A stretch of DNA of 38,129 bases, taken from CALWPV01 sp045632125. GTDB lineage: Bacteria; Bacillota; Clostridia; Lachnospirales; Bianqueaceae. How positions within the stretch are numbered: position 1 is the stretch's first letter; each line of letters begins with the position of its first letter. A program made the translations under genes and the position numbers. Positions 22,065-30,695 of this stretch are shown here, piece after piece. The notes under the pieces were generated by a model that did not search any database, had not been told where the DNA came from, and saw only the letters and a list, made by a program, of their open reading frames with translations. The DNA is taken from NCBI GenBank assembly GCA_045632125.1, contig JAZQWC010000054.1, positions 1 to 38,129 of the forward strand, in the 5' to 3' direction.

Positions 22065-23401
22065 ACAAGATAAAAGGCACTTTTTGGGTATGGGTCGTGG
22101 TATTGATGGTTGCAGCGGTGTACCAGATGGTTTTGATTTTTTGGGAAAATCCGTCAAAACAGGAAAATACCGATTGGTATAGCATGGCTCAGCCGGATGA
22201 AGATGGAAATATGCTGCGGCCTGATGTGCTGTATTTTTCGCTGGGCGGCAGCGATGGCAGTTATGGAAGATTATCAAAACAGGATGCAAGCTTTGAAGAT
22301 ATTTTTCAAAATACCTACGGGCTTTTAAGTGATGTGCTGAAAAACGGTTCGGCGAAGGTGGAAAATATCGAGGGGCTGCCTTGGGATGAGGAAGTCTGTG
22401 TATTGACCTATGACTTTGCTATGGAAAGTCTATTGATCAAGGAGCAGATCGGCCTGGAAAAAATAGAAGAAGGCAGTTGGACTGAGATTTGGGTCTTGCC
22501 TGCACGCAGCCGCCGGGAAAATGCAAAGGTGTATTTGGTGGATTATGAGGCGCAGCAGTATTTGAAAGTGGAAAAAGAGGCCTGGGAACGGGAGGAAAAT
22601 CAACAGCTTTTGGAACTGTTGCTGCAGCAGGGAAGTACGTTAGGCAAGAATTATTTGGCATTGGGAGCGGTATGGCCGCAACCTCAACTGGCAGGCGAAT
22701 TTGTGCTGGAGAGTTCAAATTACGAAATGGTCAATGGCGCGAGAGCGGAAATGATCTTTCAAATTGGTCAAAAATTGAACCCAATTCAGGCTAAAAAATA
22801 TGCATTAGGCTTTTTTCAGTATCCGGATGCGGTGACGATTCAGCAAGAAACGGATCAGATCTTATTTACAAATGAAAAGGTGACGGTGAAAGTCGATCAA
22901 ACCGGCTTTTTACAATATGTGGAAACTTTAACGGACAAAGAAAAAGAGTCGGTAGGAATGAAAGAGGCCTATCAATTGGCGGTGGGCTTTCTAAAAGAAG
23001 ATCTAGACTGGAAGGCGACAGGAGGAATGGACTTCTCCTTTGTTGGCTATGAGATCCAAAAGGAAGGATATGTGTTCTACTTTACCTATTTGATCGATTC
23101 GATCCCCTTCCGTATGGATCAAGCCATAGTGGAAGAGCTTCATATGCAATATCCGATCCGGGTGACCGTGGAAGGGAGCAGAGTGCGTCGGTATGAGCGC
23201 TTCGTTCTAAATTTCAGCCGCGATATTGAGCAGCGGCAAACTTTGACAGATACCTGGCAAAATGTATTAAATGAAATGATAGAGTTAGGCTGGGATCCGC
23301 AGGAAATACCGCAGTTAACATATCGTTTTTCGAATCAAAAGCTGGTTTTGTATTGGGAGACTGCAATCGAGGAAGGAAGTGCCTGCATCAAGGCTTATTA
23401 A
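22061..23401 (+). CDS. YycH-like regulatory protein of the WalRK system
   Basis: A 446-aa protein starting at GTG 22061, overlapping the previous stop. It has one N-terminal membrane helix (FWVWVVVLMVAAVYQMVLIFW) and a long extracytoplasmic domain. Size, topology and gene order match YycH (WalH), which with YycI contacts WalK in the membrane and modulates its activity. Similarity is weak by eye, e.g. RPDVLYFSLGG and a C-terminal half with MKEAYQLAVGFLKEDLDW, as is usual for these fast-evolving proteins. Alternative: another regulatory lipoprotein-like partner. Confidence 0.65.
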   Translation: MNKIKGTFWVWVVVLMVAAVYQMVLIFWENPSKQENTDWYSMAQPDEDGNMLRPDVLYFSLGGSDGSYGRLSKQDASFEDIFQNTYGLLSDVLKNGSAKVENIEGLPWDEEVCVLTYDFAMESLLIKEQIGLEKIEEGSWTEIWVLPARSRRENAKVYLVDYEAQQYLKVEKEAWEREENQQLLELLLQQGSTLGKNYLALGAVWPQPQLAGEFVLESSNYEMVNGARAEMIFQIGQKLNPIQAKKYALGFFQYPDAVTIQQETDQILFTNEKVTVKVDQTGFLQYVETLTDKEKESVGMKEAYQLAVGFLKEDLDWKATGGMDFSFVGYEIQKEGYVFYFTYLIDSIPFRMDQAIVEELHMQYPIRVTVEGSRVRRYERFVLNFSRDIEQRQTLTDTWQNVLNEMIELGWDPQEIPQLTYRFSNQKLVLYWETAIEEGSACIKAY

Positions 23402-23452
23402 TGGCGGAAGTAGACCGGATGGCTTGTATAGGAAAGAGCGGAGGAACATAAC

Positions 23453-24340
23453 GTGAATGAAAGAAGAATGGGCAGGGTGATCTTGATCTTGCTGATTCTG
23501 TTGAATCTGATCTTGCTTGGATATTATCTGTATCAGCAGATCAATGTAAACTGGGTGCCGGTAGAGCGGATCGCGCAAGTAGAGGAACTATATAAAAAGA
23601 GCGGGATCGAGATTCAAACAGAACCGGACCGGAGAAATCGTCAATATCCATTGTTAGAGGTGGGTGAGGCAAATCTGGATCAAATGGTTGAAGATTTTCT
23701 AAACGAACCTTATGAAAAAACATATATATATGGATCAGAAGTACAATATGTATCGGAACATTTATTGATCATAACGGATCGTAAGGAACATAAGATCTCC
23801 TATCAGGATCGATCTAAGGAAGCAGAAACTCTGCAGTATCATGGGGTGTCGGTGGAAGAGTGGGCTAGGCAAAGCCGCATTTCGATGGAGGAAGCAGAAG
23901 GAATAATGGAAGAAAAAGCAAAGGATTTTGCGCATAAATGGTTGGGAGAGGATATAAGTTTATCTAAGGTAGTAAAAACAAGCGAAGGATACGTGTATCG
24001 TTTCTATGCAATGCGAGAGCAGATGGTTCTTTGTTTTAATGAACTTCAGGTATGTGTATCTTACGGAGAAGTGACATCAGCGCAGCTGACCTATTGGGAT
24101 GTGGTAGAAGAAGCAGATGAAACCTATGTTTTATTGCCGATAGATGAAATATTATATGCGATGCTGGGAAATATAAAAGCAGACATGGAAGAAGGACAGA
24201 AAGACGAGGTGGTGATGATCATGGATGGATATCATATAGAAAAATCGGATGATACCCAAGAACAGATCAAGGCAGTTCCGTCCATTATAGTAGTATTGAA
24301 ATCGGGAAAAGAATATGTAATGAACCGAACTGCGGTGTAA
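23453..24340 (+). CDS. YycI-like regulatory protein of the WalRK system
   Basis: A 295-aa protein with a GTG start. A short cytoplasmic N-terminus and one helix (RVILILLILLNLILLGYYLY), typical of YycI, are followed by VPVERIAQVEELYKKSGIEI and an extracytoplasmic domain of about 260 residues. A late VVEEADETYVLLPIDEILYAML block and a C-terminal IIVVLKSGKEYVMN resemble the YycH/YycI fold. The assignment rests on topology, size and position after the yycH-like gene. The A/T-rich codon use is less biased than that of murA downstream. It is the last gene before a new promoter at 24368. Confidence 0.65.
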   Translation: MNERRMGRVILILLILLNLILLGYYLYQQINVNWVPVERIAQVEELYKKSGIEIQTEPDRRNRQYPLLEVGEANLDQMVEDFLNEPYEKTYIYGSEVQYVSEHLLIITDRKEHKISYQDRSKEAETLQYHGVSVEEWARQSRISMEEAEGIMEEKAKDFAHKWLGEDISLSKVVKTSEGYVYRFYAMREQMVLCFNELQVCVSYGEVTSAQLTYWDVVEEADETYVLLPIDEILYAMLGNIKADMEEGQKDEVVMIMDGYHIEKSDDTQEQIKAVPSIIVVLKSGKEYVMNRTAV

Positions 24341-24367
24341 CCTGCAAAGAAGCAATCGAAAAAAGGG

Positions 24368-24395
24368 TTGATTTATTTGCAAAATGTGGTATAAT
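24368..24395 (+). promoter_or_regulatory. Promoter of murA
   Basis: TTGATT (24368-24373), 16-bp spacer, TATAAT (24390-24395) preceded by TGG (extended -10). Transcription would begin near 24402, downstream of the first possible in-frame TTG at 24395, which supports the later start of murA. Confidence 0.65.
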
Positions 24396-24436
24396 TGTTT
24401 AGATTAGATATAGACTCATTAATTGAGGTGGCAAAT

Positions 24437-25729
24437 TTGGAAAAGATTATAATTCATGGACAGAGACCGCTGCGGGGCGAAGTCGAGATCAACGGCTCGA
24501 AAAATGCGGCAGTAGCCATTTTACCGGCTGCGCTTCTGGCAAATGATGTTGTTATATTAGAAAACGTACCCGATATAGCGGATATTAAAAATTTGATTCA
24601 GATCATGCGGGAAATGCAGGTAAAAGTTGACCGCATTGATAATCATACCTTGAGAATTGACAGCCGTCATATGATCAACGACTGTGCCAATTCAGAATCT
24701 GTGCGCAAAATGCGTGCATCTTATTACCTTCTGGGTGTATTGCTGGGCCGCTTTAAAAATGCGCGTGTGGCTTTCCCCGGCGGTTGTGATTTCGGGGTCC
24801 GTCCCATTGATCTGCATGTGAAGGGCTTTGAGGCTCTGGGTGCAGAGGTAAATGCGAAGGCAATTATCGAAATGAAAGCCCGTGAGCTGGTGGGAACCAA
24901 CATCTTCTTGGATATCGCCAGTGTAGGTGCAACCATTAATATTATGTTGGCTGCTGTACTGGCTAAGGGTACCACTGTAATTGAAAATGCAGCGAAAGAA
25001 CCCCATGTAGTAGACACTGCCAGCTTTTTGAACAGTATGGGTGCCGATGTTAAAGGCGCCGGTACCGACGTGATCCGTATCCGTGGCGTACAGAAACTGC
25101 ATGGTTCTCAGTATGCGATCATTTCCGACCAGATCGAGGCCGGAACCTATATGATTGCTGGTGCGGTAACCGGAGGCGATGTGACCATCACCAATGTGAT
25201 TCCTCGTCATATGGATTCGGTTTCTGCAAAGCTGCGCGAGATTGGTATTACCGTTATTGAAAAAGATGAAACCATTCGAGTAATCGGAAGCGATCATATG
25301 AAGCCCACCAAGGTGAAGACGCTGCCCTATCCGGGATTTCCTACCGATATGCAGCCCCAGATGATGGTACTTCTTTCCATGATCCCCGGTACCAGTATGG
25401 TAAATGAAAGTATTTGGGACAATCGCTTCCGTTATGTAGAACAGCTGAAGCGTTTGGGTGCCAATATCGATGTGGAAGGACACATTGCTATTATTGAAGG
25501 TGTGGACCAGCTGCAGGGTGGCGAAGTACAGGCGACCGACCTGCGTGCCGGTGCTGCTATGGTTTTGGCCGGTTTGGCAGCAGAAGGAAGCACTACAATT
25601 ACCAACATCCACTATATCGACCGTGGCTACGAGGGTATGGTGCGTAAGCTGACCAAGCTGGGTGCTTGCATTGAACGTGTCAATGATGAGGGGCCGCAGC
25701 TGACAGTAGTGGAAGATAAGATCAGTTAA
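24437..25729 (+). CDS. murA: UDP-N-acetylglucosamine 1-carboxyvinyltransferase
   Basis: A 430-aa enzyme that transfers enolpyruvate from PEP to UDP-GlcNAc, the first committed step of peptidoglycan synthesis. I place the start at TTG 24437, five or six bases after GAGGTGG, because homology begins at MEKIIIHGQRPLRGEVEINGSKNA and the earlier TTG at 24395 lies in the promoter. Key residues are Lys22 (NGSKNA) and the fosfomycin-target Cys117 in FPGGCDFG. The two-domain inside-out barrel repeats are intact through ITNIHYIDRGYEG. It follows the wal genes, linking wall regulation with wall synthesis, and precedes rlmH after a terminator-like hairpin. Codon bias is strong. Confidence 0.95.
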   Translation: MEKIIIHGQRPLRGEVEINGSKNAAVAILPAALLANDVVILENVPDIADIKNLIQIMREMQVKVDRIDNHTLRIDSRHMINDCANSESVRKMRASYYLLGVLLGRFKNARVAFPGGCDFGVRPIDLHVKGFEALGAEVNAKAIIEMKARELVGTNIFLDIASVGATINIMLAAVLAKGTTVIENAAKEPHVVDTASFLNSMGADVKGAGTDVIRIRGVQKLHGSQYAIISDQIEAGTYMIAGAVTGGDVTITNVIPRHMDSVSAKLREIGITVIEKDETIRVIGSDHMKPTKVKTLPYPGFPTDMQPQMMVLLSMIPGTSMVNESIWDNRFRYVEQLKRLGANIDVEGHIAIIEGVDQLQGGEVQATDLRAGAAMVLAGLAAEGSTTITNIHYIDRGYEGMVRKLTKLGACIERVNDEGPQLTVVEDKIS

Positions 25730-25746
25730 TTCAGATCAGTTAATTC
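25719..25746 (+). repeat. 14-bp tandem duplication at the murA stop codon
   Basis: AGATCAGTTAATTC occurs twice in direct succession (25719-25732 and 25733-25746). The first copy contains the murA stop codon TAA (25727-25729), so the duplication leaves the protein unchanged and duplicates the stop. Confidence 0.9.
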
Positions 25747-25750
25747 AATC

Positions 25751-25781
25751 AGACGCTGAGGGGATCCCCTTGGCGTCTTTT
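25751..25781 (+). terminator. Terminator after murA
   Basis: AGACGC...GCGTCT stem continuing through a T-G pair and GAGGG/CCCTT around a GATC loop, followed by TTTTGAATTT. It may be leaky, because rlmH begins 36 nt later with no evident promoter between. Confidence 0.7.
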
Positions 25782-25817
25782 GAATTTCAGGATAAAACCG
25801 GAGGCATAAAAGAAAAT

Positions 25818-26297
25818 ATGAAAATAACAATTGTGACGGTAGGCAAAATTAAGGAAAAATACTTAAGGGATGCCATTGCCGAATATACAAAAAGGCTCAG
25901 CAAGTATTGCAAATTAGAGATAATAGAGGTGGCGGATGAAAAGACACCGGATAATGCCAGTGTGGCCATTGAAGATGGGATCCGCCAAAAAGAAGGGGAG
26001 CGGATCCTGAAAAACATTACCGACGATGCCTTTGTGATCACGCTGGAGATCGAAGGAAAGATGCTGGATTCAGTAGAGTTTTCCAGAAAGGTCGAACAGC
26101 TGGGTATCCAGGGAAAGAGCCATATTTGTTTTGTAATTGGCGGATCCATTGGCTTGGGGCCGGAAGTGTTAAAACGCTCCAATTATGCACTTAGCTTTTC
26201 AAAAATGACGTTTCCCCATCAGTTGATGAGGGTGATCCTGCTGGAGCAGATCTACAGAGCTTATCGAATTCAAATGAAGGAACCGTATCATAAATAA
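25818..26297 (+). CDS. rlmH: 23S rRNA (pseudouridine1915-N3)-methyltransferase
   Basis: A 159-aa SPOUT methyltransferase that methylates pseudouridine 1915 in helix 69 of 23S rRNA. The start is the ATG at 25818, where homology begins (MKITIVTVGKIKEKYLRDAIAEY); GGAGG at 25800-25804 is spaced unusually far (13 nt). The SAM-binding knot is intact: CFVIGGSIGLG, then LSFSKMTFPHQLMRVILLEQIYRAYRI and the C-terminal PYHK. In many Firmicutes rlmH lies at the end of the wal operon, as here. Upstream in-frame codons to 25770 overlap the terminator and are not used. Confidence 0.96.
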   Translation: MKITIVTVGKIKEKYLRDAIAEYTKRLSKYCKLEIIEVADEKTPDNASVAIEDGIRQKEGERILKNITDDAFVITLEIEGKMLDSVEFSRKVEQLGIQGKSHICFVIGGSIGLGPEVLKRSNYALSFSKMTFPHQLMRVILLEQIYRAYRIQMKEPYHK

Positions 26298-26328
26298 GAC
26301 GGTTTGAACAGCAATAAAGGAGAAGAAC

Positions 26329-26505
26329 ATGGCAGATCATTGTGAAGAATGCATGCACTATACATATGACGATGAATACGAGTGCTATATTTGTGAAATG
26401 GACCTGGATCAGGACGAAATGGAGCAGTTCATTCGGGGTAATTTTAAAAACTGTCCGTTTTACGAGTATGGCGACGAATATAAGATCGTAAGAAAGCAGA
26501 TGTAA
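26329..26505 (+). CDS. Small cysteine-rich protein, DUF6472 type
   Basis: A 58-aa protein preceded by AAAGGAG. It has paired cysteines HCEECMHY, CYICEMDLDQDEM and NCPFYEYGDEYKIVRKQM. This matches my recollection of the DUF6472 family, small acidic proteins common in Clostridia. Four or five Cys could bind one metal ion. It follows rlmH by 31 nt and is probably cotranscribed. Function is unknown. It was found by reading the sequence directly. Confidence 0.8.
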   Translation: MADHCEECMHYTYDDEYECYICEMDLDQDEMEQFIRGNFKNCPFYEYGDEYKIVRKQM

Positions 26506-26609
26506 ACGGAGCTATACATATTTAGATAAGGGTTATGATATAAATAATCTAAGATCCATTCGGAGAAACTAGGGTTATCGCGAATAGATTTTTAACAAGG
26601 AGAATCAGC

Positions 26610-27584
26610 ATGTGTACAGCTGCAACTTATAAAGCTGCGGATCATTATTTTGGCCGCAATCTTGACTATGAATATTCCTATCAGGAAACGGTTACGGTTA
26701 CACCGCGAAACTTCGTCTTTTCTTTCCGCCATGCGGGAAAAATGACGACGCATTATGCCATGATCGGTATGGCCTTTGTAACAGATGAATATCCGCTATA
26801 TTACGATGCTACCAACGAAAAAGGACTGAGTATGGCGGGGCTGAATTTTGTGGGAAACTGTGCGTATCATCCGATGGAGGAGGAAAAGGATAATATTGCC
26901 TCCTTTGAGTTTGTGCCTTGGATTTTAGGCCAGTGTGCTACAGTGGAAGAGGCTAAAGAACTTTTGAAGCATATTAATTTGGTGGATGAGAGCTTTCGGG
27001 CCGATCTGCCGCCGTCGCAGCTGCACTGGCTGATTGCGGACCGTGAGGGGGCGATCACCGTGGAATGCATGGCGGATGGACTGCATGTGCATGAAAACCC
27101 GGTGGGGATACTGACGAATAACCCGCCCTTTGATTATCAGATGACGTATCTGAGTAATTTTATGGGTTTATCGAATGAGCAGATGACAAATGAGTTGATG
27201 CCGCAGGTGGAAGTGAAGCCTTACAGCCGGGGGATGGGCGGCCTGGGACTGCCGGGAGATCTGTCCTCCAGCTCTCGCTTTGTGAAGGCAGCATTTACGA
27301 AATTATTGTCAAAGTCTGGAGATTCCGAATCGGAAGCGGTGAGTCAGTTTTTCCATATATTAAATAGCGTGGCGCAGCAGAGGGGCTGTGTGCATATGGG
27401 AAAGGGACAGTATGAGATTACCATCTATACTTCCTGCTGTAATACCGATAGGGGAATTTATTATTATACAACCTATGAAAATAGTCAGATCAGCGGCGTG
27501 GATATGCACCGGGAGGATCTGAATGGATCGCGGTTGGTGAGTTATCCGTTAGTAAAAGGTCAACAGATTCGAATGCAGAATTGA
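26610..27584 (+). CDS. Choloylglycine hydrolase (bile salt hydrolase/penicillin V acylase family)
   Basis: A 324-aa Ntn hydrolase. After removal of Met1, the nucleophile is Cys2 (MCTAATYKAADHYFGRNLDYEYSY). Other catalytic residues correspond to Arg16, Asp19, Asn170 or Asn171 (TNNPPFDYQ) and Arg223 (GLPGDLSSSSRFVKAAF). That block, and DHYFGRNLDYEYSY, are closer to bile salt hydrolases than to penicillin V acylases. It would deconjugate glycine- or taurine-bile acids in the cytoplasm (no signal peptide), pointing to a gut habitat. AAGGAG precedes the ATG. A YwaF-like gene follows 10 nt after its stop. Confidence 0.9.
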   Translation: MCTAATYKAADHYFGRNLDYEYSYQETVTVTPRNFVFSFRHAGKMTTHYAMIGMAFVTDEYPLYYDATNEKGLSMAGLNFVGNCAYHPMEEEKDNIASFEFVPWILGQCATVEEAKELLKHINLVDESFRADLPPSQLHWLIADREGAITVECMADGLHVHENPVGILTNNPPFDYQMTYLSNFMGLSNEQMTNELMPQVEVKPYSRGMGGLGLPGDLSSSSRFVKAAFTKLLSKSGDSESEAVSQFFHILNSVAQQRGCVHMGKGQYEITIYTSCCNTDRGIYYYTTYENSQISGVDMHREDLNGSRLVSYPLVKGQQIRMQN

Positions 27585-27594
27585 GGTAGCGAAG

Positions 27595-28338
27595 ATGAAG
27601 TATTTTCTGGAAACCAGTGATACCATACAGGAGGGACTTGGGTTTTCCCATTTCGACTCCTTACATATTGCTTGGCTGGTGGTATTTGCAGCAGTGACAT
27701 TAATTTGCTGTATGGTTTATCGAAAAATGGGAGAGGCTGGGCGCAAGAAGTTGCGCTATGGAGTGGCAGCCCTATGTGTATTGGATGAATGGTATATGGT
27801 GGTGTGTTTGCTGATTGGCGGAAATTATATACCGGATTATCTGCCCTTTCATTTGTGCAGCATTAATATATACTTGATTGCCCTGCATGCTTTGAAACCG
27901 AATCGGGTGCTGGAAAATTATTTATATTTGGTGGGAATTCCCGGAACACTGGCGGCTTTGATCTTCCCAAGTTGGGTGAGACTGCCGTTGGCAAACTTTA
28001 TGCATATACATAGTTTTACACTGCATATTTTGTTGGTGTTGTATCCCATTATGCTGACAGCAGGGGGCGATATCAAACCGGAGCCTAGAATGCTGCCGAA
28101 ATGTTTGCTGACCTTATTGGGGCTGGCAGGAATTGCTTTTATAGTCAATCTGATCTTTGATACCAATTTTATGTTCTTAATGGAGGCGGAACCCGGAAAT
28201 CCGCTATATATATTTAAACAACTATTTGGAAGTCATTTGATTGGATTTCCTATCATTATTTCAGCGGTGATCGTGATCATGTATCTTCCTGTTGTTATAA
28301 TTAAGAAAAGGAGAGGTGTACATCATGAAGCAAAATGA
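27595..28338 (+). CDS. YwaF/TIGR02206 family integral membrane protein
   Basis: A 247-aa protein with about six or seven membrane helices. Family motifs include FDSLHIAWL near the N-terminus, LPFHLCSINIYLIAL (the conserved His/Cys helix), GIPGTLAALIFPSW and HSFTLHILLVLYP. It ends in a basic tail, IIKKRRGVHHEAK. The family (Bacillus YwaF) has no established function. The start is a standard ATG 10 nt after the BSH stop. The last 14 bases overlap the GH78 gene, so the three genes form one transcript. Confidence 0.85.
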   Translation: MKYFLETSDTIQEGLGFSHFDSLHIAWLVVFAAVTLICCMVYRKMGEAGRKKLRYGVAALCVLDEWYMVVCLLIGGNYIPDYLPFHLCSINIYLIALHALKPNRVLENYLYLVGIPGTLAALIFPSWVRLPLANFMHIHSFTLHILLVLYPIMLTAGGDIKPEPRMLPKCLLTLLGLAGIAFIVNLIFDTNFMFLMEAEPGNPLYIFKQLFGSHLIGFPIIISAVIVIMYLPVVIIKKRRGVHHEAK

Positions 28339-30481
28339 AATGTTCGGCGCGGCGCAGTGGGTATACGGTGGAAAGTTTCCGATTTTGCGCGGCCACTTTT
28401 GTGTGAAAAATGTGAATAAGGCTGTTCTGAGGGTACTGGGCCTGGGCTTTTTCCATTGCTATGTCAATGGAAAAGAGGTAACGGAGGATGCCTTTTTGCC
28501 CCTTTCTTCTGACTATGAAGCTCGGGATAACTATCCTACCTTCGAGATGCTGACGAGTCACCGGATCTATGTGCCGGAGTATGATATTACATCTTTATTA
28601 AAGGAAGGTGAGAATACCATTGCGATTTTGTTTGGCGGTGGTTGGTATACCTTCGAGGATGCTAAGTTTGGTGATGCTAAGGCGATCTATCGTATTGTTG
28701 CCGAGACGGTAGAGGGAATGCAGGAGTTTGTTTCCTCTGAAACGGATCGAGTTAAAGAAAGTTTTATTAACGATTATTATTTTCCGCAGTATGAAAATCA
28801 TGATTATCGCGGATTTGAAGATGCCTGCCTAGGTGCTGAATTTGACGACAGCAGCTGGGTCAAGGCGCAGCCGGCAAAACCGCTGGATACCGAGTATGAA
28901 TTTACCGAGTGTCCGGCAGACAGCATCAGCGATAGGCTTGCGGTAAGCTGCATCGGAGAGAAGGATGGGGCGAAACTGTACGATTGCGGCAGAAACACCA
29001 CCGGTTGGCCGGTACTTCGCGTGAGCGCGCCCTGTGGGGAAAGGATCCGATTGAATTTTTCGGAGGAGTTGGTAGACGGCGAACTGTCAGTGGTACATCA
29101 GCACAGGCAGCATATGGAGATCGTAGCGGACGGCACAGAGCGTGTGGTACGCCCGATGCTAACTTGGTATGGCTTCCGGTATTTTTCTGTGGAAGGCGAG
29201 GCTGAAGTGGAGTGTGTGGAAGAGGTGCATACCAACGTGCCGGTGACTTCTTCGCTGGAGTCTGATAATGAGACGCTGGATTGGATCTATAAGACCTATG
29301 TGCATACGCAGCTGGTGAATATGCATGCGGGTATTCCTTCGGACTGTCCGCATATTGAGCGCAGGGGTTATACCGGTGATGGTCAGCTGGCCTGCAGTGC
29401 GGTGATGACCATGCTGGATGCACGGGCTTTTTATGAAAAGTGGATCAAGGATATTGGGGACTGTCAGGATCTGATCACCGGCCATGTGCAGTATACCGCG
29501 CCCTATACCCGCTGCGGCGGAGGCCCCGGTGGCTGGGGCTGTGCGATTGTGGAGGTGCCCTATCAGTATTATAAACATTATGGTGACAGTGAACCTTTGG
29601 AGAGATTGTATCCGCAGATGCTGCGATATTTTGACTTTTTGGAGGCTCATTCCCAGAATCTGCTGGTGACCAGCGATAAGGCAGGGCAGTGGTGTTTGGG
29701 AGATTGGTGTACGCCTACGGCTGTGATGCTGCCGGCTCCTTTTGTGAATAACTATTTTTATGTGAAATGTTTGCGTCGGATGATCGAGATCGCCAAGGTG
29801 ATTGGGAAAGAGAAAGATATTCAGCTTTTCCATGAACGGATCGAGGCGCGAAAGGCAATGACGCAGGCAGCTTATTTTAACACCTGGGATGGTAATTTCA
29901 TCGGCAACTGTCAGGGAGCCAATGCCTTTGCCGTAGATATGGGGATCGGTGATGAGAGAACCTATCGAAATATGGTTGAGTATTACCGAAAAACCAAGTC
30001 CTATGATACCGGTATTTTTGGAACGGATATTGTAACGAGGGTGCTGTTTGAGCATGGTGACGGAGATGTGGCTGCGGATTTGCTGATGTCGAAGTCCGAG
30101 ATATCTTTTGAAGAAATGCGCCGCCGGGGTGCTACTACTTTGTGGGAGTACTGGCCGGATACAACGGAGGATCGGTCACATAATCATCCGATGTTTGGTG
30201 CGGCTTCGGTATATATTTTTGAGTATCTGCTGGGTATTCGTCAGGAAGCAGGAAAAGCTGGATTTGATGAGATCGTAATTGCACCGGTACTGACAGATAA
30301 ACTAAGTCGGCTGAGAGGCTCTCGCAGCATTCCGGCGGGTAAAGTTGAGGTTTCCTACGAGAAGAAGGAGGAGCGGATCGAATTTAAGATCGTGATTCCG
30401 GAAAATGTAAGGGCGACCTTCAAAATGGGCGACCTTCAGTTAGAACTGGGCAGTGGAGAAAATGAGATCGTAGTGGAATAA
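28325..30481 (+). CDS. GH78 family alpha-L-rhamnosidase-like glycosidase
   Basis: A 718-aa cytoplasmic glycosidase. The start ATG at 28325 follows AGGAGAGG and overlaps the YwaF gene. An N-terminal beta-sandwich (FHCYVNGKEVTEDAFLPLSSDYEARDNYPTFE) precedes a second beta domain and an (alpha/alpha)6 barrel. The barrel has SDCPHIERRGYTGDGQ: Asp340, Glu345 and Asp352 in the acidic cluster typical of GH78. The likely base Glu608 is in TTLWEYWPDTTEDRSHNHPMFG. GH78 removes L-rhamnose from plant glycosides or bacterial polysaccharides, consistent with gut life. It is smaller than the usual 900-1000 aa, lacking an extra CBM. The exact linkage specificity is unknown. Confidence 0.88.
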   Translation: MKQNEMFGAAQWVYGGKFPILRGHFCVKNVNKAVLRVLGLGFFHCYVNGKEVTEDAFLPLSSDYEARDNYPTFEMLTSHRIYVPEYDITSLLKEGENTIAILFGGGWYTFEDAKFGDAKAIYRIVAETVEGMQEFVSSETDRVKESFINDYYFPQYENHDYRGFEDACLGAEFDDSSWVKAQPAKPLDTEYEFTECPADSISDRLAVSCIGEKDGAKLYDCGRNTTGWPVLRVSAPCGERIRLNFSEELVDGELSVVHQHRQHMEIVADGTERVVRPMLTWYGFRYFSVEGEAEVECVEEVHTNVPVTSSLESDNETLDWIYKTYVHTQLVNMHAGIPSDCPHIERRGYTGDGQLACSAVMTMLDARAFYEKWIKDIGDCQDLITGHVQYTAPYTRCGGGPGGWGCAIVEVPYQYYKHYGDSEPLERLYPQMLRYFDFLEAHSQNLLVTSDKAGQWCLGDWCTPTAVMLPAPFVNNYFYVKCLRRMIEIAKVIGKEKDIQLFHERIEARKAMTQAAYFNTWDGNFIGNCQGANAFAVDMGIGDERTYRNMVEYYRKTKSYDTGIFGTDIVTRVLFEHGDGDVAADLLMSKSEISFEEMRRRGATTLWEYWPDTTEDRSHNHPMFGAASVYIFEYLLGIRQEAGKAGFDEIVIAPVLTDKLSRLRGSRSIPAGKVEVSYEKKEERIEFKIVIPENVRATFKMGDLQLELGSGENEIVVE

Positions 30482-30500
30482 TGTAATACAAAAATGGCAT

Positions 30501-30549
30501 AGCCGTCCGCGTACAGGAAACAGGTTTTTCTGCACGGGACGGCTGTTTT
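30501..30549 (+). terminator. Terminator after the GH78 gene
   Basis: AGCCGTCC (30501-30508) pairs with GGACGGCT (30537-30544). The stem continues with CGTACAG/CTGCACG, with one mismatch and one bulge, and is followed by a GTTTTTG tract. Confidence 0.85.
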
Positions 30550-30658
30550 TGTTTAAAAGACTTTTGATGGACAGGCAATTTTGTTAAAAATTTAGCATAT
30601 TTTATATAAAGTATACAAAAATATAATCGTTTGATTGTTATTTTTGTAACATTCGTCA

Positions 30659-30687
30659 TTGCAATTTGGGTCGAATACTGGTATAAT
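30659..30687 (+). promoter_or_regulatory. Promoter of serC-serA
   Basis: TTGCAA (30659-30664), 17-bp spacer, TATAAT (30682-30687) preceded by TGG (extended -10). The region upstream (about 30580-30640) is very A/T-rich and could act as an UP element. Nothing else is recognised between the terminator and the promoter. Confidence 0.65.
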
Positions 30688-30695
30688 GTGCGAAA

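Noticed and set aside
24395..24437. Earlier TTG start for murA
   Set aside because: It overlaps the -10 box and lies before the predicted transcription start; GAGGTGG supports the TTG at 24437, where homology begins.
29159..30055. Long antisense frame across the GH78 gene (and similar ones across murA, serC, serA and the M20 gene)
   Set aside because: These are aligned mirror frames of well-supported genes with no family resemblance or ribosome binding site.
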